From: Giardia muris
Taxonomy: Eukaryota; Fornicata; Diplomonadida; Hexamitidae
Direction: 5' to 3'
Length of the DNA: 64,000 bases
NCBI GenBank assembly: GCA_006247105.1
Contig: CM016925.1
Location: forward strand, 1,736,001 to 1,800,000
A model generated the notes under the pieces. The model did no database searches and was not told where the DNA came from. It saw only the letters and a list, made by a program, of their open reading frames with translations. Shown here piece by piece: positions 42,801 through 52,300 of the stretch (positions within the stretch are counted from its first letter, which is position 1; each line of letters begins with the position of its first letter). A program made the translations under genes and the position numbers.

Positions 42801-45800
42801 GAAGGACTTACAAGAGATACCTAGTAGTCTGCAAAGCATCCTTTCGTTGGACGATCAGTTCTACCTTCCTGGTGAGCTTGGTTATGCAGATGGCACCCAC
42901 GGAAATGGAGGAACTGGTTCCGACACTGGAATTACCGTCCTCGGCTACTCCTTCATCAAGCTCTATGAGGATGCTGAAAGGATCATCCCTGTTCTCAGAG
43001 GGTCAATAGAGGGTGTACCCAATCCGTATGCGTACAATCAGACACCATTCATCCAATGTCCTAGTGAGTGCGTTATGGCACGGTTCTATAGCACCCTCTC
43101 GAAGGGATACTTGAAGAACGAAAGCTCACGGACGATTGCGGCGGGCTTTAGTGCCCAGGTGAGCTGTGCCTTTCGTTACTGCTCCGACATCTATTCCCGC
43201 TTCCATGTTTATAATGCTTTAGCGATGGGTTACTCCTTGGCGTATTATGCAAACCAGGACGAAAGTCGGATTCACAACCTTCTTTCCTTTATCGATAACC
43301 TGAATCACTACACCACCACCTTAATAGAGTTCTTCCGGATGCAGGAAAAAGACGAACTCGTGCACTTGAGGGCTTTCGAGTTGGAGTTTCTTAGTCACTT
43401 GTATAGTCTGACAAGCATCTGTGCAGGTACCTTGGGGTTAATCTTTAATCTGGTACGTAATCGATCCATTCCGGAGACGTATGCTAGCACCTATCTCAAA
43501 CAGGTCATCATTACTTTTAGTCATGTCCCTTTTAATCAAGTTGCTCAGGTTCGAGATCTTCTTAAGCATTGCGTAAGCTATGACGTCTATATGAGCTTAA
43601 AAACGGCTTGTTTGACAGGTGCCTGGACGTCCTGGACCGTCATGGCGAATAATGTCTGTAACTCTGCTCGGTATTTCACGACATATAATGGCCTTTTCGC
43701 ACATACCTTACTTCAACAAGCCCATCTCGACTCGCAACACCTGCAGCTGACGAACTTCTACGCCGAGCTTGGCGGGTATGGGAATTATATCTCTTTCGAC
43801 TTCAAACAAAAGGCTGATGCTTCCGAACCGGTCTATCAGGATTCTCCACTCTTCATCCTTCAATCTGAGAAGATTTGCGAGGCGTTATGGCTGAAAATGC
43901 TTCCCATTTCCACCTTACTCTTGCATTACTCCACCTTCAATGGCGAGATAACGAGTCTGATTAACTTCATCACCATCTTCACCCAGCTTCTGGAGGAGTA
44001 TTACAATGACCCGAATAACCATCTGCGTGACATGTTCCCCTTGATCATCCTCTACATTGAACGGTGGTCCATCTACATCCTTGGTAACGCTACTCAATAC
44101 CAAGATGATTCCCTTCGAGACTTAGCCGAGAGCATGGCAGGACTAGTCAACATGATCCTTAGTGATGCTGGTGCCTCCTTGTACCTACTGGAAGTATCTG
44201 CAAAGATGCTTGGGACCTTCATCACGTTGACGCCACAACGGACGCCTCTCTTTTCGAACATCGACGTCTGCGCGACCAATAGCCGTGTCCGTACACTAAT
44301 CACTCTTTTCACTCACCTCATGCGTAACCATAACGCCGTCTATTATCTCTCTTTCGCAGATCTTGGAGCTGAGAAGATCTCCTTCTCAAAGAGTTCACCT
44401 GATCCTCTCGCCATCGTTCCAGATGAGTGTATAATCCCAAAGTTGTACCTTCAAGTCGTACAGATCGCCCTCGCATATGATGTGTATCTGTGCCGGGATA
44501 GGAATTGCACACATCAGGCATGTAATCATAAGCGTCTACATCACATGCTTTTCCAAGGCCTCTGGGATATCCTCCTTTCAGACCTACTTCGTCCAAAACA
44601 TTCATTGACCCGTCTCTTATCCATCCCAATCACACACTTGATTATCCAGAATAGTAAGAACCTGCTTGGAGCGGTCCCACATGATGTGACTGCCATTGAA
44701 GAGTCCGATAACTCCCTCTATGAGTATGCAATGGAACGGCTTGTTTGTATCATCTTCCTTTATCTCATGTCCACCCTCTGTTACGAGAGCGAGCTCTACA
44801 GCGACTTTTTAAAGAGTCTCACCACCACTGAGCTATCAAACATACTCACCATCATGTCGCACGTTCCTACCCTCTTCACTGAAAGCGTGATGCGGAAGAC
44901 CGTTACCGTCCTTTCAAACACGCAATATCGAGTGCGTGGTCTAAGATACTTCGTAACAATGCTGGATTCTCTTTATTACACATTCCAGGAGCGTATCACC
45001 CCAGCTATTCCCGACCCCTGTGTTATTGACACACCTCTTCCTCAAACATGTTACACAGGGCATAACATCCTCCTCGCACCCCTGTTCGATAAGCGCGTCC
45101 CTCCATCGGCACTTTTTTCCTGCGTCTCAGAAGCCATTTCGGAAACATATACCTGCCGGATCAATGACCTCCCTAGTTCCAACACGAGTACTATCCATAA
45201 TCAGCCGAACCGAGACTCGACCGCCCATATTGCCCTTTCGCGTGCATTCGAGAACATTTTCCAGACAGATCGTTCGACGCGCACGGGCGATAGTCTATCA
45301 GCCCTGCCACTTGGCGACGATGGTCTGACTGGCACTCCTGTCCTACAACAACATCCAGAAAGCCGACGGAACAGCGTACGTGGTACGACACCTACGGCCT
45401 ATCAGAAGCCTATCCTCCGAAGAGGTGGTTTATCCCGTCAGAATATCGCCTATACTGAGGATTCGCCTCACTCAGATGTCAATACCTCGGAGAGCGCAAC
45501 CACACCAGATTCAGGAGCAGTTCTCAATCTCGGGACTCGTAGTAGTTGTCGCCTTCCTGATACGAATCAACAACGCGAATTGTCAACCAGGTCCATAACT
45601 GCTCTCGAGGAGAGTACAAAGCCACTAGTCCCGCCTCTCAACATCCCACGACCCGAAAGTAGTGGGCCGAACAGCTCGCAACGTAGCGGGTCCCAGCAAC
45701 CACTATCTGGAAGGAGGCAGTATGCGCGAGGAACGCTAAGTAATCGTGCGTCTTGTAGCTTGGGTGCAGTCCCATTGCGCACCTCCATAGCTATTTCAAG

Positions 45801-48800
45801 GAACAATACCATTTACTCGAAAAGCCATCTTGACGACCGGATGCTTGGAGACCAACCTGAGGAGAGGCAGGCGCCATCAGAACGGTTCTGTGAGTCTTTT
45901 GCCGAGTTCTATGCGATGCACATCTACTATGTTTCACTATATCACATCCTATCGATTCTTGAAGTGCTAAGAACGAAGGAGGTCGACTTCCGGACGCACA
46001 ACAACGCGTTGCTGATGCTTTCCGCGTTTATTGGACAGAGCTACGACGTCGATTGCAGGGAGCACTTCAACTTCGTTTGTTATATCCTTTCTGCCTTAAT
46101 AGACTATCTTCCAACTCTCCAAGGAACCCTTTTCGAGAACATCGATCAAAGGACCCATGATGATGACTCATTGAGCTACTTGATCGATGCCCTAGTACGT
46201 CAGGCTGAATCTGCCAGCCCCTATATCCAGAACCTTGCGGCTGTTGCCCTTACCTGTCTTCTCAAGCTTGAGTTCGATTATCATCTGACGTTTCCGATGA
46301 TCTTCGTGAAGTTGAACAAGTCGTTGATATCGAATGCGATGCCTAAGGAACGTAGGAAGGCCATCAACGACTTCATATGGAAGGTGTATTGTTTGGCCCT
46401 TGGGATCGTCCGGAGACAGCAACAACAGCTTCCACAGGACATCAGTTCGTGTCGTGACGATGATCAGCCGTCTGAGATGTATAATTTGAAGCTCCACAGT
46501 GGAAAGCTACCATGCATCGCCCAGAAGTTCTACGAAACAATACGGACGATGTGCGAGAGAGTCATGGTCGTTGTGCATAGCGAGTTCCGAATTCAGGCCG
46601 AGTCGACCGTCAAACGGAATGGAACCACCTATTATGAATATGACCTCTATTATGAGCTCAAATTTGCGCAATCAAACTGTTACTTAGGGCAGGCCGAGGT
46701 CAGATTGACAAGCCTTCAAACCCTGTATGAGACTCTGACGACATCCGAAGGGAAGATCTTCAATAAGTCCATTCCCCCTCAAATCAGTGACATGTTTGCT
46801 GCAAGAATATCGCTTCTGATTGCTAGTTTGATTAGTGAGTATCTGATGGTTCGAATAGACGCCATTGACGTCCTGACTCATACGTCTGGGCTTCCCAAAT
46901 ATTATAGCATGGCCAAGAATGTCATTCCGCATCTTCGTCGCATTATTCCAGACCTGACCGTCCAAACAGATTTGGATGTTTGGCTCACTTATACCAGTAA
47001 GGCTTCAAAACATATGGAGACCAACTCTCTTAACATGTATTCCATCATCAAGGGTGGACAGTTCTTCCATCTTTTGAAGGCCCTTTGGAATGCTGCCGAA
47101 AAGTTCGCCGCGATTGGAGATTATTCTCTTGCTCGTCATACAGCCACCTTGCTTTATCAGCTGTCTGAAAGATACCTTCCTTTATGCGACCTCTCAAATA
47201 GCGACTATACGGCCAGAAAGGCCCTGGATTTGTTGCAGAGGGTCGTGAACGAGGAGATGTCGGATATTCATACGGCATACCCATATAAGCACTATTGGGT
47301 ACGGATCAACGAATCGGCACGGAACGTACGTGCCGGTGACGAGTACATCTATTGCCTCCCAAAAGATACGGATATAGCCAAATTCCGTGTCTCACTTACC
47401 CAGTTCTATTCGAAGAACACTAATGACATCAATGACAAGACGATTGAGATGCAGAAGGTGGAACCGTACACCATCAACCAGGCGGCTCTTAGACCCTTAC
47501 CTTACGAGGTTTTGAGTTGTCTTTTGATGCCTGATGACACTCCTAAGCAGACTCCCTTGTTTCCGAATGATCCCGGAAGGATTGGAGAATATGTCTCATT
47601 CGACACCTCATTTGACGAGGCTGCACGGCTTGGAAACACATCCAGCATCAGCCAATCAACTCTGCTGGGACGCAACTTCTACTATTGGGATATCATCTTT
47701 AATATGTATCCGGCCATGCTAGGACAACAGAAGTCTCTAGCCCCTCCTCAGAACTTCATCACAACACCGACATCTCAAGTCTTCACGCGGAAGATCATCG
47801 AGAGCTATGACGGTGGTGATGAGGGAGAGCTCAGGACGACTGGAATTCGGATAGAATACTATTTCGTTTCTCACCCATTTCCCTTCACCACATCACGCCA
47901 ACCCGTCATTTACTCATATAGTGAGCGCCATGCGCCAATTGAGGAAATTACATACATGCTTCAAGAGCAGATCGAAGAGGCAAGAACCATCCATCTTGGC
48001 GTCTTTAACTCCTTCTTTGCATGGCTAAAAGGCCGAACGATCAAGGAGGTCAACAGTGGACTTGAGGATATCACACGGGCGTTCCTCAGCTCGCTTGAGG
48101 ATAGAGGGCCTAGTTCCCGTCTAAGTGATTCCGCGTCTGCCGCCCCAGGGCTATCGAATCTCTTGGGAGATCGAGAGAGCAATATCATAAGCATTCGCCT
48201 CTTCCAAGGTGCCGATCCACCATCGGATCTTGCCGTCTTGAATAGTAATCGCTCATCGATAAACGGAAGCTCTGTATCTTCATCTTCCGAAAACACAGAC
48301 CCACCAAAGACAGTTGTCATGGACGGAACCGAACCTCTTGATGAATCAACTAGACAGATGTCGATGCGACTCGAATGCCTAGAAAACTCAACAGAGACTC
48401 CAATCACCTCGGTGGATGCACCTCGTCAACCTCCCGAGCCTCCTATTCCGAGTATACTCGAGGCGTCCGAGCCACGTGGTCCCTTCCTTTTACCCTCGGA
48501 TAACGATTCTGGTTACTTTGCAGCAGATGCAGACCCTGATGATGGAGAACATGCTGGTCAAGGAATATCGATCCCTCAACAGATCGAGGATATCTTCCAG
48601 AATACTGATGCCTACGATCAGATTGCCTCGATTGATCGCGATATCTTCCACCGGATCCACCACGTTGACGATACTTTCGACCGCTCGTATACTCAATCGC
48701 GACCCCAATCCTGCCGTCAGTCCCGCATCCTCAGCATCAAGCCTCCCGTCCTTGAGGACTCGCGAACCCTTCAGGTCGATGATCAGGTGGAACGAATCGA

Positions 48801-49191
48801 TCTCTATGCGATGGGCTCACAAAATCGCTTTGGTACCGCTGCGGCTGATGCATTACTCGAAGAGAGAGCGCAGCAGGGAGAGCCAGTGGCCCGAGTCTTC
48901 GCCTCAGCACAAAGGCTACATGCTCCGGACAGCCCCGAGTACATTGCGCACTGGCAAGGAGAGCTTCGAACGACCATCGGCCGCTTTGTTACGGCCATTG
49001 TCGACAAACTCGTCGTTGCTGGAGAATTGGCAGGCTCCGAATATGACGAGCTACTCGCAGTGATGCGCGCCTCATTCGTAGTCACAGTATGGCGATGCCA
49101 ACGGGACGCAAGACTCGATGCCGCTACAGCACTTGCTCGGCTCGGCCTTGGCCCTGAGGAGGCGCAGGCGATCGTCCTCCGTTACAGCTGA
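39859..49191 (+). CDS. DOCK-family Rho/Rac GEF, 3110 aa (DOCK B)
   Basis: The start is MNQRVPFDYDAFLRDAGEEY; an upstream in-frame codon would overlap the divergent gene. The C2/DHR-1 domain is at residues about 850-985: NQLFVYPQYLSIISTNQKYR, typical of DOCKs, then YLYDEIKIELPLNLPLDAHI. DHR-2-like segments at about 2265-2720 include YELKFAQSNCYLGQAEVRLT and the TTSRQPVIYSYSERHAPIEE lobe-C strand. Lobe C then appears to be interrupted by about 280 disordered residues (nt about 48080-48780) before a final helical segment, AHWQGELRTTIGRFVTAIVD. Another Ser/Pro-rich insertion covers nt about 45170-45870. At 3110 aa it is exceptionally large. The shared order with DOCK A suggests an old duplication spanning the PITP/NTF2-like pair. 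Confidence 0.87.
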   Translation: MNQRVPFDYDAFLRDAGEEYHRCLAEQQRPRLVPTPGPTQLEISILPGLNGINLETDLKHSPTEPDFSEPIKRSGQGPSQELPPHVRRIVSSFMTQPEYVEAELDDIRQVCKSALNAFDTHLRGVHDLTTHQEGSVAAALSAVQDLGYLRKRLAIDPSAILEGAYLGRIPLPCTPSSNIPPPRFIHPPILRVCMGLQRLTVGLQTRDLVEPFFGTAALYYKGGTDSLVQMSESVSFNFTPMSVYSLGSAVDSTPSTTRNGSGISLVTPIEMQRRISSSTRSIVWAADRSRLVEFSIPISAQLQISNIYLVIFLERSIGISGEDAHAFYDKVYDLEGRALADDKIYQAICGYGEKLSTLAGKIASHDIRTIASLFHHMQGHPDVADNYSFVRDIRHTNALATTRLFSLMEGYGNDIAIELTRYLNNVKQQMYSTGCLREPFAVSITPFGKLAINKRGSTRSNSDTRNRLASDSSIERPTEPDESYMNMVTRSSLSQTYQNPLRGTIRGLNLLMPARQHQSRGEDNKTNKVIPYSILQLEDYIIDAMQSYDSQASVTRLKGTEARGESLVNFKRTRLLTDLKRRCSKEQSHEFHALCERIIDYYQDSLARGDYTSTVIRQGKSQGELPECSQLFQQLSDIPQVLQDSQLQSHDQTDGIADLISQYMQSGTPIHPFAPTSHVISNFIRLSRGFSTAERISSILTGLCNDQTIGRRRALRYVNLHITLSTNTFASNDDVSLNIYAPGQLANTLTTNFTHDLSHDTELALLRFTMHLLLNDRREELQMMFKYNLISPELLSRSLTFAAMERQNLKVHHLYLAHRNPVTVLFHDHQFRYVNGMYLHDRLRGDMYHPANMSVRQLMGFSYSSTVAIKAQFQNQLFVYPQYLSIISTNQKYRSFFLKIELRVGDTCSSSEIRRAIYPKLHGYITSREKPFNLCHLTPAITGTRMAYLYDEIKIELPLNLPLDAHIFFTLYGITDSKKKRKDLQEIPSSLQSILSLDDQFYLPGELGYADGTHGNGGTGSDTGITVLGYSFIKLYEDAERIIPVLRGSIEGVPNPYAYNQTPFIQCPSECVMARFYSTLSKGYLKNESSRTIAAGFSAQVSCAFRYCSDIYSRFHVYNALAMGYSLAYYANQDESRIHNLLSFIDNLNHYTTTLIEFFRMQEKDELVHLRAFELEFLSHLYSLTSICAGTLGLIFNLVRNRSIPETYASTYLKQVIITFSHVPFNQVAQVRDLLKHCVSYDVYMSLKTACLTGAWTSWTVMANNVCNSARYFTTYNGLFAHTLLQQAHLDSQHLQLTNFYAELGGYGNYISFDFKQKADASEPVYQDSPLFILQSEKICEALWLKMLPISTLLLHYSTFNGEITSLINFITIFTQLLEEYYNDPNNHLRDMFPLIILYIERWSIYILGNATQYQDDSLRDLAESMAGLVNMILSDAGASLYLLEVSAKMLGTFITLTPQRTPLFSNIDVCATNSRVRTLITLFTHLMRNHNAVYYLSFADLGAEKISFSKSSPDPLAIVPDECIIPKLYLQVVQIALAYDVYLCRDRNCTHQACNHKRLHHMLFQGLWDILLSDLLRPKHSLTRLLSIPITHLIIQNSKNLLGAVPHDVTAIEESDNSLYEYAMERLVCIIFLYLMSTLCYESELYSDFLKSLTTTELSNILTIMSHVPTLFTESVMRKTVTVLSNTQYRVRGLRYFVTMLDSLYYTFQERITPAIPDPCVIDTPLPQTCYTGHNILLAPLFDKRVPPSALFSCVSEAISETYTCRINDLPSSNTSTIHNQPNRDSTAHIALSRAFENIFQTDRSTRTGDSLSALPLGDDGLTGTPVLQQHPESRRNSVRGTTPTAYQKPILRRGGLSRQNIAYTEDSPHSDVNTSESATTPDSGAVLNLGTRSSCRLPDTNQQRELSTRSITALEESTKPLVPPLNIPRPESSGPNSSQRSGSQQPLSGRRQYARGTLSNRASCSLGAVPLRTSIAISRNNTIYSKSHLDDRMLGDQPEERQAPSERFCESFAEFYAMHIYYVSLYHILSILEVLRTKEVDFRTHNNALLMLSAFIGQSYDVDCREHFNFVCYILSALIDYLPTLQGTLFENIDQRTHDDDSLSYLIDALVRQAESASPYIQNLAAVALTCLLKLEFDYHLTFPMIFVKLNKSLISNAMPKERRKAINDFIWKVYCLALGIVRRQQQQLPQDISSCRDDDQPSEMYNLKLHSGKLPCIAQKFYETIRTMCERVMVVVHSEFRIQAESTVKRNGTTYYEYDLYYELKFAQSNCYLGQAEVRLTSLQTLYETLTTSEGKIFNKSIPPQISDMFAARISLLIASLISEYLMVRIDAIDVLTHTSGLPKYYSMAKNVIPHLRRIIPDLTVQTDLDVWLTYTSKASKHMETNSLNMYSIIKGGQFFHLLKALWNAAEKFAAIGDYSLARHTATLLYQLSERYLPLCDLSNSDYTARKALDLLQRVVNEEMSDIHTAYPYKHYWVRINESARNVRAGDEYIYCLPKDTDIAKFRVSLTQFYSKNTNDINDKTIEMQKVEPYTINQAALRPLPYEVLSCLLMPDDTPKQTPLFPNDPGRIGEYVSFDTSFDEAARLGNTSSISQSTLLGRNFYYWDIIFNMYPAMLGQQKSLAPPQNFITTPTSQVFTRKIIESYDGGDEGELRTTGIRIEYYFVSHPFPFTTSRQPVIYSYSERHAPIEEITYMLQEQIEEARTIHLGVFNSFFAWLKGRTIKEVNSGLEDITRAFLSSLEDRGPSSRLSDSASAAPGLSNLLGDRESNIISIRLFQGADPPSDLAVLNSNRSSINGSSVSSSSENTDPPKTVVMDGTEPLDESTRQMSMRLECLENSTETPITSVDAPRQPPEPPIPSILEASEPRGPFLLPSDNDSGYFAADADPDDGEHAGQGISIPQQIEDIFQNTDAYDQIASIDRDIFHRIHHVDDTFDRSYTQSRPQSCRQSRILSIKPPVLEDSRTLQVDDQVERIDLYAMGSQNRFGTAAADALLEERAQQGEPVARVFASAQRLHAPDSPEYIAHWQGELRTTIGRFVTAIVDKLVVAGELAGSEYDELLAVMRASFVVTVWRCQRDARLDAATALARLGLGPEEAQAIVLRYS

Positions 49192-49196
49192 AACCG

Positions 49197-49269
49197 GGGC
49201 GGTTAGCTCAGTTGGTAGAGCGCGTGCCTAGCATGCACGAGGCCGGGGGTTCAACTCCCTCATCGTCCA
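49197..49269 (+). tRNA. tRNA-Ala (AGC)
   Basis: A 73-nt cloverleaf: acceptor GGGCGGT pairs with ATCGTCC, the D-arm is GCTC...GAGC, the anticodon stem is CGTGC/GCACG with loop CTAGCAT (anticodon AGC), and the T-arm is GGGGG-TTCAACT-CCCTC. The discriminator is A and no CCA is encoded. The G3:U70 pair, the main alanyl-tRNA synthetase identity element, is present. Internal A box (TTAGCTCAGTTGG) and B box (GGTTCAACTCC) are present. A TTTT run ends 13 nt after the gene. It begins only 5 nt after the stop of DOCK B. Confidence 0.97.
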
Positions 49270-49345
49270 CTCTTTCGATTTTGGACTAGGAAACTGAAAC
49301 ACGAGTAGGGTTGTGAATTACTTTTACGGTTCTCTAGAAAGGACA

Positions 49346-52300
49346 TTATTCACGAAGAACTATCTCAGCTTTGGCCTTGTTTAGGATCAGGACGAACCGT
49401 ACGGGCCAATTCAGACGCCAACGGATCCGCAAATCTGTGGATACCCGCTCTCCGCAGTGTCGTAGGGTGACAAAGAGGAACATCTGACGGTAATCGAGGG
49501 TCAAAGTGATTCGTTTGGTGCCATCAAGGTCAAGATATCGCTTTCGATCGGAACTCTTCTCAAGGAAACGGGAATAACTGAAGGTGGAGCTAAAGCGATC
49601 AAGCATGAGACGGCCTTGATACCCGGAGAAAAGAATAACTACCTTTAAGCAATGGGAACGGATAGGCTTGGTTGGGAACATCTCACTTAGCACCACGCAC
49701 ATATCCACCTTTGATGCGTCAATAAGACAATGTGAGCTATCAATGATGCAACCATCCTTTTCAAAGACTGAGGGTTTAGGATCTGGAACAATAGCACGGA
49801 ATCCACGTGGAGGTAGTTCACGCCTACTGATCTTAGCTATTCTTATACATGCATCCAAAGACAAGTCCATCATCTGTCTACTAGGATCCTGAATTGCAAA
49901 GCGATCAAAGAGGACATCAAGAGAGGGTGGAGGATCACATGTTGGAACCGTGATTAAACCAGGAGACTTGATGACGCTCATGATATGGGTGGCATGTTCT
50001 TTAAAGCTAGCCAAGTAACGCATCTCGAAGAACCGGTTTGCGTATGAATAGAAGATCTTACTGAAGTTGTGGAACGATCGGTACTCGTCAAGTGTGCAGT
50101 GCCTTTCGGCCTCAGGACAGCCCTGAAACAATTGCCGTAGCTGAGTAGTCTCGGGAAACACATATGGGTGCGTGGTATATGCTTTCGGATTGAAGATTTG
50201 AGAGTAGTCAATGCAATGGCCGAGATAAACGAAGGCGAGAACCCAAACTAACTCGTTTGTTTTCAGGTCTCCAAACAATTCCGTTGCTAATGGTTCAAGG
50301 TGTGCTATGACATCACTAAAGCAGAAACGATATGTCAAGAATATGTCTGAGAAACGACTATGAATGTCCTTCAAGGGTTCTTTCCGTGCCAAGTAAAGAC
50401 CCTCATATGACTGTTCAACATAGCTGCCATAAATCGTATTGATAATATTCTCCCGTCCCGAGCCCGTACCTTGCTGCATTGGAGCATCTTCGCGGATGGA
50501 ACTAAGACAGTCCTCGACGTCCACCGACTTGTGGACACCCACAAACGTCACCGTGTTTTGTCTATATTGTGAGTTGGTTAGATGGACGTATTGCGCCTCC
50601 TCAAACGTTGTCCTAACACTACTAATGGAATATTGCTTCTGCGCCGCACCCCAGATGATATTCTTGTCAGCAAAGTCCGTGGGCGTCCCATCCTGAGTAG
50701 TGTCAAAGGCGTATGAGGCCAAGGCCAGGTATAAGTTCATGACCTCGGGGTTATAGGCACCATTCTGACCCACGAACGAATAACTCTCCCAGTGGGACGT
50801 TCGATTGGCTGTATTGTTATAAATATCGTTAAGATCGAAGTGGGGGTTCATGTACTTCCCTGGAAGGTTCAGTGACGTGGTGACAGAGAGATACGCGCTA
50901 TCCTCTTCTGACGCTTCCTCGAACGGGTTGACAAATATGCAAAGCTGGTTTGAGTTATACTTCGGCGTGGTGACCGTCAAGTAATTAGGGAGGAGGGGTC
51001 GTGGGCAATCAAACTCGAAAAGGAAGTGAAGTTCCCCGTCATAAATGAAGCTAGTAACCAGGCCATTGTCTGTCATCACGTTGAAAATCGTTCCAGGAGC
51101 TGAGAGCTTATATTGGCTAAGTTTTTGCGCCATCACATAGATGACATCACCAGATACGCTGATAGGCTCGTTTCTTAAAGACTTGATGGCGGCAAGGAAC
51201 AGCCAAAACGGAAAGCCGTACTCCGTGAGGTTGTGCAGCGCTTTAGCTATAGGATTCCGATCCTCAGAAAGAACCCCGAACACATAATTCAGAACTGCAA
51301 CGGAGACTGGCGTCTGAGGACGATCCATCTCACGATCTAGGAAGATACGGAATAAGTCCGGCGACGTACGGTCCAAGGTGGCCTTCAAATCCATAAGGCT
51401 TGAAATAACCTCTTCAGCAATCTCATCGCTCTTAAAGGATGGTGGAGAATGAGCCTTCTCCGTGTCCGAATACCTTTCGAGCGCAATATTCGCTCTTTGA
51501 AGCACCCGAGTCGTCTGGAGAACCACGGGCTGGAAGTGTGTGCTATTGGGCAGTTGGAACTTGAGAAGGTAATTATCTTCGGTATGCGACTGGCTATTGA
51601 AGACAGTCGTGACGGCAAAGCCGTCGGAGTCTATTGAGAGCGAACGTTGATCCAGATCTACAAAGCCAAAACAACATGTCCCGTTACGTGCGAGCCGGAA
51701 TGTCTCATCCGGATGCTTCCGTGCTCTCTCCTGCTCTACCGTCGGCTTAAATTGCTCTATACCAAACGGGATGTACCTGGACGACTTGGATTGGCTAGTG
51801 ATCTCGTTGAGGATGTTACATGAGGCTTCATCACGAGTATCCAGGATACAGCCATAGACGTTTGTTAGGTCAAAGCAAAGCACAAAGTCATCCGTCGTAA
51901 TGCTACTGGTCAACGTGGTAGAAGAACTGGTGGTCGCAGGGAGAAGAGTTGCTGTAGGATCGTTCAGAAGTGTTGTCGAGCCCGTCCATCCTTGCCCATC
52001 AGCAGGGCTTGTGGCTTCTACAGCTAACAAGCTTTTGAAACAACGCCTCACAGCGACGGTCTGGACGGGATCAAGTACAGTCTGGATCATCCCAAGCATC
52101 CGCTCGTTCGGAACAATACAGGGGAGTTCTACGTGTAAATTATTGAGCCCATTAACGAAGACGACCGAATGCTCGGTAACCGTGAACGAATAAAGGCCCA
52201 GTGTGTCAAGCGTGACGATCATCCCATCTAGGTCGTCGCGAATGGGGAGAAGAAGGCTCATCAGGATATGGGGTGGGACCAATTCGGCAAGTTTCTTGTG

